Position numbers and translations under genes: made by a program
The notes under the pieces: generated by a model
What the model was told of the DNA's origin: nothing
Seen by the model: the letters and a program-made list of their open reading frames with translations, nothing else
Database searches by the model: none
Part shown: positions 21,340 through 31,370 of the stretch, piece after piece
Layout: the number at the start of each line of letters is the position of its first letter
How positions within the stretch are numbered: position 1 is the first letter of the stretch
DNA from: Hyphomicrobiales bacterium
Lineage (GTDB): Bacteria > Pseudomonadota > Alphaproteobacteria > Rhizobiales > Xanthobacteraceae
Direction: 5' to 3'
Assembly: GCA_021732215.1 (NCBI GenBank)
Contig: JAKFVL010000032.1
Span: 62,001-126,000, forward strand
DNA length: 64,000 nucleotides

Positions 21340-24300
21340 ATGTCTCGCCAAGACGCGAATGCCGCTTTTGCACTGACCTCCTTCCTTCACGGCGCGAACG
21401 CCTCCTACATCGACGAGATGTATGCCCGGTACGAGGCCGATCCGCGCTCGGTCGATTCCGAATGGCAGGAGTTCTTCAAGAGCCTCAAGGACACCCCGGA
21501 CTCGGTCAAGAAAAATGCCGAGGGACCAAGCTGGGAGAAGGCCCACTGGCCACAATCGCCGCGCGACGATTTGACTTCGGCGCTCGATGGCAATTGGGCC
21601 CAGGTCGAAAAGGCGATCGGCGACAAGCTGCAGGCGAAGGCGCAAGTCAAGGGCGCCGCTCCCGCAACCTCCGGCGACGTGCTGCAGGCCACGCGCGATT
21701 CGGTTCGCGCGCTCATGCTGATCCGCGCCTACCGTATGCGCGGCCACTTTCACGCCAAACTCGATCCGCTGGGTCTCGAGCCGCCGCGCGATCACGAAGA
21801 ACTCGATCCGCGCACCTACGGCTTCAACGACGCCGATCTCGATCGCAAGATTTTTCTCGATCATGTGCTCGGCCTCGAATACGCATCGCTGCGCGAGATC
21901 GTCGCCATCTGCGACCGCACCTATTGCCAGACCCTCGGCGTCGAGTTCATGCACATCTCGAACGGTGCGCAGAAAGCCTGGATTCAGGAACGCATCGAAG
22001 GTCCGGACAAGGAAATCAGCTTCACCCGCGAAGGTCGCCGTGCCATCCTGATGAAGCTCGTCGAGGCCGACGGTTTCGAGAAGTTTTGCGATCTCAAATT
22101 CACCGGCACCAAGCGCTTCGGTCTGGACGGCGGTGAATCGCTGATTCCTGCGCTTGAGCAGATCATCAAGCGCGGTGGCAATCTCGGCGTGAAGGATATC
22201 GTGTTTGGCATGCCGCATCGCGGCCGCCTCAACGTGCTCACGCAAGTCATGGGCAAGCCGCACCGTGCGCTGTTCCATGAATTCAAAGGTGGCTCCGCCA
22301 ACCCGGATGAAGTCGAAGGCTCGGGCGACGTGAAGTATCATCTCGGCGCATCCTCCGATCGCGAGTTCGACAACAACAAGATTCATCTGTCGCTGACCGC
22401 GAATCCATCGCATCTCGAAATCGTCGATCCGGTGGTGCTGGGCAAAGTACGCGCGAAGCAGGACCAGAATGGCGATCCGCCGGATCAGCGCATTTCCGTG
22501 CTGCCGCTTCTGCTGCACGGCGACGCGGCTTTTGCGGGCCAGGGTGTCGTGCCTGAATGTTTCGGTCTTTCGGACCTGAAGGGCTATCGAACCGGCGGTT
22601 CGATCCATTTCATCGTCAACAACCAGATCGGCTTCACGACCTATCCGCGCTACTCGCGTTCGTCTCCGTATCCGTCGGACGTCGCGAAGATGATCGACGC
22701 GCCGATTTTCCACGTCAATGGCGACGATCCCGAAGCGGTGGTGTTCGCGGCGAAGGTTGCGATCGAGTACCGGCAGAAATTCCACAAGCCGGTCGTTATC
22801 GACATGTTCTGCTATCGCCGCCACGGTCACAACGAGGGCGACGAGCCGGCATTCACCCAGCCGGTGATGTACAAGAAGATCGCAACCCAGCCGACAACGC
22901 TGGAAATCTACTCAAAGCGCCTCATTGCCGACGGTGTAATGACCGAGGGCGAAGTCGACAAGGCGAAAGCCGATTGGCGCGCGCGGCTCGATGTCGAGCT
23001 CGAAGCGGGGGCCGGCTACAAGCCGAACAAGGCTGACTGGCTGGACGGCAAATGGGCTGGGTTCAAGTCCGCCGATCTCACAGAAGATCCGCGCCGCGGC
23101 GTGACCGGTGTCGATATCGAGAAACTGAAAGACATCGGCCGCAAGATTACCAAGGCACCCGACGGTTTCCGCGTTCATCGCACCGTCCAGCGTTTTCTCG
23201 ATGCGCGCGCCAAGGCAATCGACAACGGTGAAGGCATCGATTGGGCGACCAGCGAAGCGCTGGCTTTCTGCACGCTGCTGGAAGACGGACATCGCGTTCG
23301 TCTCTCCGGCCAGGATTGCGAGCGTGGCACTTTCTCGCAGCGCCATTCGGTGCTGTTCGATCAAGAAGATGAAAGCCGCTACACGCCGTTCAATCATCTC
23401 GGCGAGAAGCAGGGTCACTACGAGGTGATCAATTCGCTGCTGTCGGAGGAGGCGGTGCTCGGTTTCGAGTATGGCTATTCGCTGGCCGAGCCGAATTCGC
23501 TCACGCTGTGGGAAGCCCAGTTCGGCGATTTCGCCAACGGTGCGCAGGTCGTGTTCGACCAGTTCATCTCTTCGGGCGAACGCAAGTGGCTGCGCATGTC
23601 GGGGCTTGTCTGCCTGCTGCCGCATGGCTACGAAGGTCAAGGCCCGGAGCATTCTTCAGCCCGCCTCGAGCGCTTCCTGCAGATGTGCGCGGAAGACAAC
23701 ATGCAAGTCGCGAACTGCACGACGCCGGCCAACTACTTCCACATCCTCCGTCGTCAGTTGAAGCGAGAAATCCGCAAGCCGCTGATCCTGATGACGCCGA
23801 AGAGCCTGTTGCGCCACAAGCGTGCGGTCTCGCGGCTGGATGAGATGGCGACCGACACCACGTTCCACCGCATCCTTTACGATGACGCCCAGATGCTGAA
23901 GGACCAGGTCATCAAGCTGGTGCCGGACGCAAAGATACGCAGGGTCGTGCTGTGTTCGGGCAAGGTCTACTACGACCTTTACGACGAGCGCGAGAAGCGC
24001 GGCATCGACGACATCTACCTGCTGCGCGTCGAGCAACTCTATCCGGTGCCACTCAAGGCGATGGTTCAGGAGTTGAGTCGTTTCCCCGGCGCGGAGGTTG
24101 TCTGGTGTCAGGAAGAGCCGCGCAACATGGGCTCGTGGCATTTCATCGAGCCCTATCTCGAGTGGGTGCTGAACCAGATCAACGCCACGCACAAGCGTCC
24201 GCGCTACGCGGGCCGTGCGGCGGCGGCTGCGACCGCGACCGGTCTGATGTCGAAGCATCTCGCCCAGCTCAAGGCGTTTCTGGACGAAGCGCTCGGCTGA
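21340..24300 (+). CDS. sucA: 2-oxoglutarate dehydrogenase E1 component
   Basis: Thiamine-diphosphate E1 subunit (986 residues) of the 2-oxoglutarate dehydrogenase complex. It decarboxylates 2-oxoglutarate and passes the succinyl group to lipoyl-E2. The N-terminal E2-binding stretch (ASYIDEMYARYEADPRSVD), substrate-binding GMPHRGRLNVL, ThDP-binding region HGDAAFAGQGVVPE ... NNQIGFTT and the C-terminal transketolase-like half (LLPHGYEGQGPEHSSAR) are all present. The upstream 160 bases hold the TetR terminator and a small CCCTA-AA-TAGGG palindrome (about 21240-21251) that may lie near the promoter. It heads sucA-sucB-SDR-lpd. Confidence 0.97.
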   Translation: MSRQDANAAFALTSFLHGANASYIDEMYARYEADPRSVDSEWQEFFKSLKDTPDSVKKNAEGPSWEKAHWPQSPRDDLTSALDGNWAQVEKAIGDKLQAKAQVKGAAPATSGDVLQATRDSVRALMLIRAYRMRGHFHAKLDPLGLEPPRDHEELDPRTYGFNDADLDRKIFLDHVLGLEYASLREIVAICDRTYCQTLGVEFMHISNGAQKAWIQERIEGPDKEISFTREGRRAILMKLVEADGFEKFCDLKFTGTKRFGLDGGESLIPALEQIIKRGGNLGVKDIVFGMPHRGRLNVLTQVMGKPHRALFHEFKGGSANPDEVEGSGDVKYHLGASSDREFDNNKIHLSLTANPSHLEIVDPVVLGKVRAKQDQNGDPPDQRISVLPLLLHGDAAFAGQGVVPECFGLSDLKGYRTGGSIHFIVNNQIGFTTYPRYSRSSPYPSDVAKMIDAPIFHVNGDDPEAVVFAAKVAIEYRQKFHKPVVIDMFCYRRHGHNEGDEPAFTQPVMYKKIATQPTTLEIYSKRLIADGVMTEGEVDKAKADWRARLDVELEAGAGYKPNKADWLDGKWAGFKSADLTEDPRRGVTGVDIEKLKDIGRKITKAPDGFRVHRTVQRFLDARAKAIDNGEGIDWATSEALAFCTLLEDGHRVRLSGQDCERGTFSQRHSVLFDQEDESRYTPFNHLGEKQGHYEVINSLLSEEAVLGFEYGYSLAEPNSLTLWEAQFGDFANGAQVVFDQFISSGERKWLRMSGLVCLLPHGYEGQGPEHSSARLERFLQMCAEDNMQVANCTTPANYFHILRRQLKREIRKPLILMTPKSLLRHKRAVSRLDEMATDTTFHRILYDDAQMLKDQVIKLVPDAKIRRVVLCSGKVYYDLYDEREKRGIDDIYLLRVEQLYPVPLKAMVQELSRFPGAEVVWCQEEPRNMGSWHFIEPYLEWVLNQINATHKRPRYAGRAAAAATATGLMSKHLAQLKAFLDEALG

Positions 24301-24317
24301 AATTTCAACTTATCCGA

Positions 24318-24336
24318 TGCCCCGCTTGACGGGGCA
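24318..24336 (+). terminator. Intercistronic hairpin between sucA and sucB
   Basis: TGCCCCG (24318-24324) pairs with CGGGGCA (24330-24336) around loop CTTGA. There is no T-run after it, so partial termination or mRNA stabilisation is more likely than a full stop. Confidence 0.5.
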
Positions 24337-24435
24337 TTCAAACAGCTCGCTGCCAATCACTCGGCGTCTCTGGATAGCTGGATCGTCTGCATCGCGGGCG
24401 ACGAACTGAAAAAAACGCATTGAGGAAACGAGACC

Positions 24436-25701
24436 ATGACTGAAATTCGCGTTCCCACGCTGGGTGAATCCGTTACCGAAGCCACCATTGGCCGCTGGTT
24501 CAAGAAACCCGGCGAAGCCGTGGCGGTCGATGAGCCGTTGGTCGAGCTTGAGACCGACAAGGTGACGATCGAAGTCCCGGCGCCCGCAGGTGGAACGCTG
24601 TCCGACATCATTGCCAAGGACGGCGAGACGGTCGCGGTCGGCGCGCTGCTCGGCCAGATCAGCGAAGGCGGTGGATCTGCCGCAAAGAAGGACGCGACCA
24701 AGGCGGTTGAGGCAAAGGCCGAGCCGTCGAAGGCTGAGGATAAAAAGGCTGAAGCAAAAACCGAATCCAAGGACTCAGGCGACAAGAAGCAGCCGCCGAA
24801 CGATGTGCAGGCGCCATCAGTCAAGAAGCTCGGCGCCGAGAGCGGCGTCGATCCGGCTGGTGTCGCTGGATCCGGCAAGGATGGCCGCGTCACCAAGGGC
24901 GACATGCTGGCTGCAATCGAGAAGGCCGCCTCGTCGCCGACGCCGGTCAATCAGCCCGCCGCGGCTGTTCAGGTTCGCGCCCCGTCGCCGGCCGACGATG
25001 CCGCGCGTGAAGAGCGCGTGAAGATGACGCGGCTGCGCCAGACCATCGCGCGCCGCCTCAAGGACGTGCAGAACACAGCCGCCATGCTGACGACCTTCAA
25101 CGAGGTCGACATGAGCCACATGATGGCGCTGCGCACCCAGTACAAGGATCTGTTCGAGAAGAAGCACGGCGCCAAGCTCGGCTTCATGGGCTTCTTCACC
25201 AAGGCATGCGTGCAGGCGCTCAAGGAAATTCCGGCGGTCAATGCCGAGATCGACGGCACCGATCTGATCTACAAGAATTACTATCACATCGGCGTCGCCG
25301 TCGGCACCGACAAGGGCCTCGTCGTGCCGGTGGTGCGCGATTGCGATCACAAGTCGATTGCCGACATCGAAAAGTCGATCGCGGACTTCGGCAAGCGTGC
25401 CCGTGACGGTCAGCTCAAGATCGACGAAATGCAGGGCGGCACCTTCACCATCACCAATGGCGGTGTTTACGGCTCGCTGATGTCGACGCCGATCCTCAAC
25501 GCGCCGCAGGCCGGCATTCTCGGCATGCACAAGATTCAGGAGCGTCCGGTCGCCATCGGCGGCAAGGTCGAGGTGCGGCCGATGATGTATCTTGCGCTGT
25601 CCTATGATCACCGCGTCATCGACGGCAAGGAAGCGGTGACGTTCCTCGTTCGCGTCAAGGAAGGTCTGGAAGACCCGGCGCGGCTGGTGCTGGATCTGTG
25701 A
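24436..25701 (+). CDS. sucB: Dihydrolipoyl succinyltransferase (E2)
   Basis: Core E2 of the 2-oxoglutarate dehydrogenase complex (421 residues). One lipoyl domain (1-78) has the modified lysine Lys42 in [14 protein letters not shown]. An Ala/Lys/Glu-rich linker (about 85-125) is followed by the E3-binding domain ([23 protein letters not shown]). The catalytic domain ends with His392 and Asp396 in [12 protein letters not shown]. All functional residues are present. It is followed after 24 bases by an SDR gene. Confidence 0.97.
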   Translation: MTEIRVPTLGESVTEATIGRWFKKPGEAVAVDEPLVELETDKVTIEVPAPAGGTLSDIIAKDGETVAVGALLGQISEGGGSAAKKDATKAVEAKAEPSKAEDKKAEAKTESKDSGDKKQPPNDVQAPSVKKLGAESGVDPAGVAGSGKDGRVTKGDMLAAIEKAASSPTPVNQPAAAVQVRAPSPADDAAREERVKMTRLRQTIARRLKDVQNTAAMLTTFNEVDMSHMMALRTQYKDLFEKKHGAKLGFMGFFTKACVQALKEIPAVNAEIDGTDLIYKNYYHIGVAVGTDKGLVVPVVRDCDHKSIADIEKSIADFGKRARDGQLKIDEMQGGTFTITNGGVYGSLMSTPILNAPQAGILGMHKIQERPVAIGGKVEVRPMMYLALSYDHRVIDGKEAVTFLVRVKEGLEDPARLVLDL

Positions 25702-25725
25702 TGTCGTTCTGACGGGTCGGCTCGA

Positions 25726-26469
25726 ATGGATCAGGTCGCCATCGTTACCGGCGGAAGCCGCGGCATCGGCCGCGCCACGGCACTTGCTGCTGCTGCGCGC
25801 GGCTACAAGGTCGTCGTCGGCTATGCCAGCAACAAGGTGGCCGCCGACGAGGTGGTCGCAAAAATCGAATCCAGCAACGGCAAGGCGATTGCCGTGAAAT
25901 GCGATGTCGGCTCCGAGGCCGATATCCTCCATCTGTTCAAGCAAGCAGATGCATTCGGGCCGTTGGGCGTTCTCGTCAACAACGCCGGCGTGGTCGATAT
26001 GACTGCGCGGGTCGACGAAATGAGCGCCGAGCGCCTGCACCGGATGATGAATGTCAACGTCGTCGGCAGCATTATCTGCGCCCGCGAGGCAGTGAAGCGG
26101 TTGTCGACCAGGCACGGCGGCAAGGGCGGCGTTATCATCAACCTGTCGTCGGTCGCGGCCACGCTCGGCTCGCCCGCGCAGTATGTGGATTATGCGGCTT
26201 CCAAAGGCGCGATCGATACCTTCACGCTCGGGCTCGCGCGCGAAGTCGCGGGTGAGGGCATTCGCGTTGCCGCCATACGACCCGGCCTGATCGATACGGA
26301 TATTCACGCCAGCGGCGGCGAGCCGGATCGCGCGCATCGTCTTGCGCATAACGTTCCGATGAGGCGCGTCGGCCAGGCAGAAGAAATCGCCAATGCCGTC
26401 GTCTGGCTGATGTCGGACGAAGCGTCATATGTGACTGGTACGATTCTGGATGTATCGGGCGGGCGTTAA
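25726..26469 (+). CDS. SDR family oxidoreductase between sucB and lpd
   Basis: A 247-residue classical short-chain dehydrogenase. The nucleotide motif TGGSRGIG spans 8-15, NNAG spans 85-88, and the catalytic residues are Ser near 142 and Tyr156-x3-Lys160 (YAASK). It resembles FabG-like or glucose-dehydrogenase-like members. The substrate is unknown. It lies 24 bases after sucB and about 30 before lpd, so it is probably cotranscribed with the complex genes. Confidence 0.88.
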   Translation: MDQVAIVTGGSRGIGRATALAAAARGYKVVVGYASNKVAADEVVAKIESSNGKAIAVKCDVGSEADILHLFKQADAFGPLGVLVNNAGVVDMTARVDEMSAERLHRMMNVNVVGSIICAREAVKRLSTRHGGKGGVIINLSSVAATLGSPAQYVDYAASKGAIDTFTLGLAREVAGEGIRVAAIRPGLIDTDIHASGGEPDRAHRLAHNVPMRRVGQAEEIANAVVWLMSDEASYVTGTILDVSGGR

Positions 26470-26499
26470 GCCGCTCCAGTGAGAAACGGGATTTCCATC

Positions 26500-27903
26500 A
26501 TGGCTTCATACGATCTCATCGTTATCGGCTCCGGCCCCGGCGGATATGTTTGCGCGATCCGCGCGGCGCAGCTCGGCATGAAGGTGGCGGTGGCTGAAAA
26601 AAATCCGACCTATGGTGGCACCTGTCTCAACATCGGCTGCATGCCGTCCAAGGCCTTGCTTTATGCCTCAGAGCTGTTCGAGGAGACGGAGCATTCGTTT
26701 GCCAAGATGGGCATTGGCGTGGGCAAGCCGAAGCTCGATCTGCCCGCGATGATGAACTTCAAGCAGGAAGGCATCGATGGCAACGTGAAGGGCGTCGATT
26801 TCCTGTTCAAGAAGAACAAGATCGATGGGTTGCGCGGCACCGGAAAAATTCTCGGAGCTGGCAAGGTCGAAGTGAAAGCCGCGGACGGTAAGACTGAAAC
26901 GTACGACACCAAGAACATCGTCATCGCAACCGGCTCGGACGTCGCAAAGCTGAAAGGCATCGAGATCGACGAGAGGCGCATCGTGTCATCTACTGGCGCG
27001 CTGTCGCTGGAAAAAGTACCTGGCCATCTGCTGGTCGTCGGCGCAGGTGTTATCGGGCTTGAACTCGGCTCGGTATGGCGACGTCTCGGCGCCAAGATCA
27101 CGGTTGTGGAATTTCTCGACCGGATTCTGCCCGGCATGGATGGCGAGGTTGCCAAGCAATTCCAGCGCATCCTCGAAAAGCAGGGCGTTGCGTTCAAGCT
27201 CGGCGCCAAGGTCACGGGCGTCGATACCAGCGGCAAGACACTCAAGGCGCAGATCGAGCCCGCAGCAGGCGGCAAGGCCGAGACGATCGAAGCAGACGTC
27301 GTCCTCGTCGCGATCGGCCGCACGCCTTACATCGAAGGCCTTGGCTTGAAGGAAGCCGGGGTCGCGCTCGACAAGCGCGGCCGCGTTGAGGTCGACAATC
27401 ATTTCGCCAGCAACGTGAAGGGGGTCTACGCCATCGGCGATGCGATCCGCGGGCCCATGCTCGCGCACAAGGCCGAGGACGAGGGCATCGCGGTTGCGGA
27501 AATCATCGCGGGGCAGGCCGGTCATGTGAATTACGATGTCATTCCCGGCGTGGTTTACACCACGCCGGAAGTCGCTTCCGTCGGCAAGACCGAGGAAGAA
27601 CTCAAGGAGGCCGGTATCGCTTACAACGCAGGCAAATTCCCGTTCACGGCAAACGGCCGTTCCAAGGTCAACCAGACCACCGAAGGGTTCGTGAAGGTGC
27701 TGGCAGATGCCAAGACCGATCGCGTATTGGGCGTTCATATCGTCGGCCGCGAAGCCGGCGAGATGATTCATGAAGCAGCCGTGCTGATGGAATTCGGCGG
27801 TTCGGCTGAAGATCTCGCGCGCACCTGTCATGCCCATCCGACGCGCTCAGAAACTGTCAAGGAAGCGGCGCTCAACGTCGCCAAGCGCGCAATCCATATG
27901 TGA
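26500..27903 (+). CDS. lpd: Dihydrolipoyl dehydrogenase (E3)
   Basis: FAD-dependent E3 (467 residues) that reoxidises dihydrolipoamide of the 2-oxo acid dehydrogenase complexes and makes NADH. FAD motif GSGPGG lies at 10-15, redox disulfide Cys42/Cys47 in [13 protein letters not shown], the NAD motif is [10 protein letters not shown], and the C-terminal catalytic pair is His446/Glu451 (HAHPTRSE). ATG 26500 ([10 protein letters not shown]) is used; the GTG at 26479 would add an unconserved heptapeptide. Its stop overlaps the next start. Confidence 0.97.
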   Translation: MASYDLIVIGSGPGGYVCAIRAAQLGMKVAVAEKNPTYGGTCLNIGCMPSKALLYASELFEETEHSFAKMGIGVGKPKLDLPAMMNFKQEGIDGNVKGVDFLFKKNKIDGLRGTGKILGAGKVEVKAADGKTETYDTKNIVIATGSDVAKLKGIEIDERRIVSSTGALSLEKVPGHLLVVGAGVIGLELGSVWRRLGAKITVVEFLDRILPGMDGEVAKQFQRILEKQGVAFKLGAKVTGVDTSGKTLKAQIEPAAGGKAETIEADVVLVAIGRTPYIEGLGLKEAGVALDKRGRVEVDNHFASNVKGVYAIGDAIRGPMLAHKAEDEGIAVAEIIAGQAGHVNYDVIPGVVYTTPEVASVGKTEEELKEAGIAYNAGKFPFTANGRSKVNQTTEGFVKVLADAKTDRVLGVHIVGREAGEMIHEAAVLMEFGGSAEDLARTCHAHPTRSETVKEAALNVAKRAIHM

Positions 27904-29318
27904 TGGCTGCCGCGTCATCCGAGGAAGTCATGCCGGACAGTTTCCTCGACGAGTTACGCAAGGCATTTCGGGCCGACGCGCTGCTGATCGGCGACGATAT
28001 CGATGCGCGATACTTCACCGACATGGCCGGTGTTCAGGTCACGCGGCCCCGCGCAGTGGTCCGGCCCAGGACCACGGAGGATGTTTCAAGACTTCTGAAG
28101 CTGTGTCATCGCATGAAAGTGCCGGTGACGACACAGGGCGGCATGACCGGGCTGGTGCGGGCGACCATGCCGCACAACGGCGAGATCGTGCTGTCGATGG
28201 AGCGGATGAACGCCATCGAGGAGGTCGATGTATCGTCCGGCGTGGCGATCGTTCAAGCGGGCGTCATTCTGCAGAAACTGCAGGAGCGTGTCGAGGATGA
28301 GGGCTTCATGTTCCCGCTCGATCTTGGTGCCCGGGGCAGCTGCACGATCGGTGGCAACATTTCGACCAACGCCGGCGGCAATCGCGTGATCCGTTATGGC
28401 ATGACACGCGATCTGGTGCTGGGACTTGAAGTCGTTACGCCCGATGGCACGGTGCTCAAGGGCCTGCGCAAGTTCATCAAGAACAACACCGGCATCGATC
28501 TCAAACAGCTTTATATCGGGACGGAAGGCATTCTCGGTGTCGTGACGCGCGCGGCGCTGCGAATTTTTCCGGCGCCTGCGGAGCGGCAGGTCGCGCTGTG
28601 CGCGCTGTCGTCGTTCGGCGATGTCACTTCACTGTTGAAGCTCGCACGATTGCGGCTTGGCGGAGGATTGACCGCGTTCGAGGTGATGTGGAACGAATAT
28701 TATCGCCTCGTTATCGAGCGCGTGCCGGGCGTTGCGTCTCCGCTGCCGACGCATCATCCCTTCTATGTGCTGTTCGAGGCGTCGGGCAGCGACGCCGAGC
28801 GCATGCGCGCCGATCTGGAAGCATTGCTCGAAGAGGCGGTGGAGCAAGGCATCATTCTCGATGCGACGATCTCGACCTCCAATGCGTCGGCCGCGGCGAT
28901 CTGGCGTATTCGCGATTCGAGTGTCGAACTTAGCCGCGCGTTGTCGCCGCGCGTCGGTTTCGATATCAGCCTTGCCATCGACCGGATGGAGGATTTTGCC
29001 AACCGCATCGCGGCCGATCTGCGCAAGTTCGACAATGAAGCGTTTTCCGTCGTTTACGGCCATCTCGGTGACGGCAATCTTCATGTGGTCGTCCACCACG
29101 CCGATGTACCGGATCGCTATACCCAGATTCAGGAATTGGTTTATGGCATCACCGGAGAATACGATGGCTCGATCTCGGCCGAGCATGGCATCGGGATGCT
29201 GAAGCGGCCATACCTCAAGCTGAGCCGGACTGCCGAAGAGATCGAAACCATGCGGACTCTCAAGCGGGCGCTCGATCCGCATAATATTCTCAATCCGGGC
29301 CGGATATTTGCCGTGTGA
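27903..29318 (+). CDS. FAD-linked oxidoreductase, GlcD / D-2-hydroxyacid dehydrogenase type
   Basis: A 471-residue VAO-family flavoenzyme. The N-terminal PCMH FAD domain has VVRPRTTEDVSRLL, VTTQGGMTGL and DLGARGSCTIGGNISTNAGG. The C-terminal domain has VVYGHLGDGNLHVVVHH and SISAEHGIGMLKRPYL, the metal/substrate histidines of the D-lactate / D-2-hydroxyglutarate / glycolate oxidase group. The exact substrate is not resolvable. The start ATG overlaps the lpd stop (TGATG), so translation is coupled; a GTG at 27900 is in the same frame. Confidence 0.9.
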   Translation: MAAASSEEVMPDSFLDELRKAFRADALLIGDDIDARYFTDMAGVQVTRPRAVVRPRTTEDVSRLLKLCHRMKVPVTTQGGMTGLVRATMPHNGEIVLSMERMNAIEEVDVSSGVAIVQAGVILQKLQERVEDEGFMFPLDLGARGSCTIGGNISTNAGGNRVIRYGMTRDLVLGLEVVTPDGTVLKGLRKFIKNNTGIDLKQLYIGTEGILGVVTRAALRIFPAPAERQVALCALSSFGDVTSLLKLARLRLGGGLTAFEVMWNEYYRLVIERVPGVASPLPTHHPFYVLFEASGSDAERMRADLEALLEEAVEQGIILDATISTSNASAAAIWRIRDSSVELSRALSPRVGFDISLAIDRMEDFANRIAADLRKFDNEAFSVVYGHLGDGNLHVVVHHADVPDRYTQIQELVYGITGEYDGSISAEHGIGMLKRPYLKLSRTAEEIETMRTLKRALDPHNILNPGRIFAV

Positions 29319-29929
29319 TGGCGATGGACCTGACGGAAACGGTTCTCGAAAACGATCATGTCCGGCTTGAACCGCTCCGCGAAATCCATCGCGAACAGCT
29401 GCGCGACGCCTGCAACGCCGATCAGGACGTCTGGCCGCAATTCTATTTGTATTCGCTTGCGAACGAACATTTCGATCCGTTCTGGGCGCGCGTGCAGAAA
29501 GATCGCGAGTCGGGATCATGGATTCCGTTTGCGGTCATGTCAGACAGTCGCTGCGTCGGGATTTCATGTTACATCGGCATCGAGCCTGTCCATCGCGCAC
29601 TCGAGGTCGGGAATACGTATTACCGGCCCGAGTTTCGGGGAACGGCCGTCAATCCGGCCGCAAAGCATCTTCTGCTCAGGCATGCATTCTCGTGCAGCGC
29701 CAATCGCGTGCAGTTCCGGGTTGATGCACGCAATGTTCATTCGCGCACGGCGCTGGTGAAACTCGGAGCAACGCAAGAAGGCGTCTTTCGGCAGGAAAGA
29801 GTGATGTGGACCGGCCGTGTCCGTGACACGATGTTCTTCTCCATCCTTCGCGAGGAATGGCCGATCGTCGAAGCCAAGCTGCTGGAACGGCTTGCGAATA
29901 GCCGCGCGGCCGGCGGCAAGCCAGGGTAA
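29318..29929 (+). CDS. GNAT acetyltransferase, RimJ/RimL type
   Basis: A 203-residue acetyltransferase of the RimJ/RimL-like (Acetyltransf_3) group: VRLEPLREIHREQLRDAC at the N-terminus, an acetyl-CoA region near YRPEFRGTAVNPAAKHLLL, and the C-terminal RVDARNVHSRTALVKLGATQEGVFRQ block. The substrate (ribosomal protein N-terminus or small molecule) is unknown. ATG 29318 overlaps the preceding stop (TGATGG), so it is coupled to the flavoenzyme gene. The 188 bases after it hold nothing recognisable. Confidence 0.88.
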   Translation: MAMDLTETVLENDHVRLEPLREIHREQLRDACNADQDVWPQFYLYSLANEHFDPFWARVQKDRESGSWIPFAVMSDSRCVGISCYIGIEPVHRALEVGNTYYRPEFRGTAVNPAAKHLLLRHAFSCSANRVQFRVDARNVHSRTALVKLGATQEGVFRQERVMWTGRVRDTMFFSILREEWPIVEAKLLERLANSRAAGGKPG

Positions 29930-30117
29930 TCAGGATCAGCCGTTCGCGACATGCCGCCAAATTGATCCCCTGTACAGGTAATGCGCCGCTGGCGTTCGCG
30001 TATGCAATATCAGGTGATACAGTTCGTACGGCCGCGCTTGCCTGAATCCGGCGTGATATCCATATGTCGATTCAGGCTTCGGCGATTGCCGTAGTGGGCC
30101 CTCCTTGAGACCGGATC

Positions 30118-30666
30118 ATGCGACGTCTGCTTCAACCGTTGTGGTTTCTGCTCGCGCTGATCTTTCTGATCGAGGCGTGGCTGTGGGAACGGCTGGAGCC
30201 GATCGTCCAGTGGGTCGTCGATCGGATACCTCTCCAGCGGTTCAAGGCTTGGCTGTCCCATCGCGTTGACAGTCTCTCGCCCGCGATGACGCTGATCGTC
30301 TTTGCGGCGCCCGTGATCCCGCTGTTTCCGCTGAAGCTGATCGGGTTGTGGCTGCTCGCGCACAAGTATTGGGCGAGCGCGGCTCTGGTCATTGTGTTCG
30401 GCAAGCTGCTTGGCGTCGGCGTGACCGCATTTATCTTCGACGTGACGCGGCCCAAGCTCCTCAAGATGATGTGGTTCAGGACACTTTATGAATGGGTGTT
30501 GCGCATTCGTGCCTGGGCGCATGCGCTGGTCGATCCGTTTCGCGCCAAGGTCAGACGCTGGCTGCGCCATCTGCGCAGCGGATCGTCGTCGAGATTCTTC
30601 CAGACGGTGTCGCGGTTGCGACGCCGTGCGCATGCCGCGCGCACGGGCTCGTCTCCCGCGGAGTAG
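30118..30666 (+). CDS. Hypothetical membrane protein
   Basis: No family was recognised. The 182-residue product has an N-terminal hydrophobic helix (about 7-24, LWFLLALIFLIEAWLW), a second hydrophobic region (about 58-105, possibly two helices, including PVIPLFPLKLIGLWLLA), and a very basic C-terminal third (RAKVRRWLRHLR ... RRRAHAAR) expected in the cytoplasm. Codon use matches its neighbours. It converges on the DUF4337 gene, with 13 bases between the two stops and no terminator hairpin seen. Confidence 0.75.
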   Translation: MRRLLQPLWFLLALIFLIEAWLWERLEPIVQWVVDRIPLQRFKAWLSHRVDSLSPAMTLIVFAAPVIPLFPLKLIGLWLLAHKYWASAALVIVFGKLLGVGVTAFIFDVTRPKLLKMMWFRTLYEWVLRIRAWAHALVDPFRAKVRRWLRHLRSGSSSRFFQTVSRLRRRAHAARTGSSPAE

Positions 30667-30679
30667 TTCAAGTCTTCCG

Positions 30680-31270
30680 TCAGAACAGATGGATTGCGTG
30701 TGGCGCGAAGAGTCCGATCGCCATGAACGCGAGACCTGCGATGGCGAGCACGCCCGATACCCACGACAGCACGATCATGCCGGTGATAATGGTCGCCGAC
30801 GCCAGCACGATTCCGATCTGAAACGCAGCAGACGCCACCTCGTAGTGGTGATACTTCGCCATGAACAAATCGCGCTCGTGCTCAGCTTTCTTGGCGCGGA
30901 CCGCGAGTTGCTCGGAGCCTTCGCCGGTCTCAGGCTCGGAACGATAGCGCGCGCCGGCCTTCTGCCAATCGTCGATCTGCTTTGCGGCCACCGCCTTCGC
31001 CGCATCGTCGGGCAGGCTGGCTGAAGCAATCTTCAGGTGCTCGGCGGCGGCCTGTACCGTGGTGCGCCGGATCGTCTTGGCCTGGAAGAAAGCCCAGAGA
31101 TTCGAGGCTTCGACGTTCTTGGCGATCGATTCGGTCTGGGCGCCTTTGCCGAGCGTTTCCGAGAACGCAAGGCACAGTGCGATCAATGCGATCAGCAGTG
31201 CGATCCGCTTGTTGGAGCTGGATGCGTGTTCGGCATGCTCCGCGTGCTCCATACTTTCATGTGCGCCCAT
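30680..31270 (-). CDS. DUF4337 family membrane protein
   Basis: A 196-residue membrane protein. The N-terminus is His/Glu/Ala-rich (about 1-18). A first helix ([19 protein letters not shown]) is followed by a soluble part with [14 protein letters not shown] and a Lys/Glu-rich helix, and then two C-terminal helices (about 140-190). The pattern fits DUF4337, of unknown function. ATG 31270 has a perfect GGAGG six bases upstream; the longer in-frame start at 31315 does not. Confidence 0.82.
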   Translation of the reverse strand: MGAHESMEHAEHAEHASSSNKRIALLIALIALCLAFSETLGKGAQTESIAKNVEASNLWAFFQAKTIRRTTVQAAAEHLKIASASLPDDAAKAVAAKQIDDWQKAGARYRSEPETGEGSEQLAVRAKKAEHERDLFMAKYHHYEVASAAFQIGIVLASATIITGMIVLSWVSGVLAIAGLAFMAIGLFAPHAIHLF

Positions 31271-31370
31271 GGTTTCCTCCTGCCCGGCTGGCCGAACGAT
31301 TGACCGAACCGCCATGCCGGCGCAAGAGATTTACAAGTGGTCCACATATGACAATTGTCTTGCATCGAAA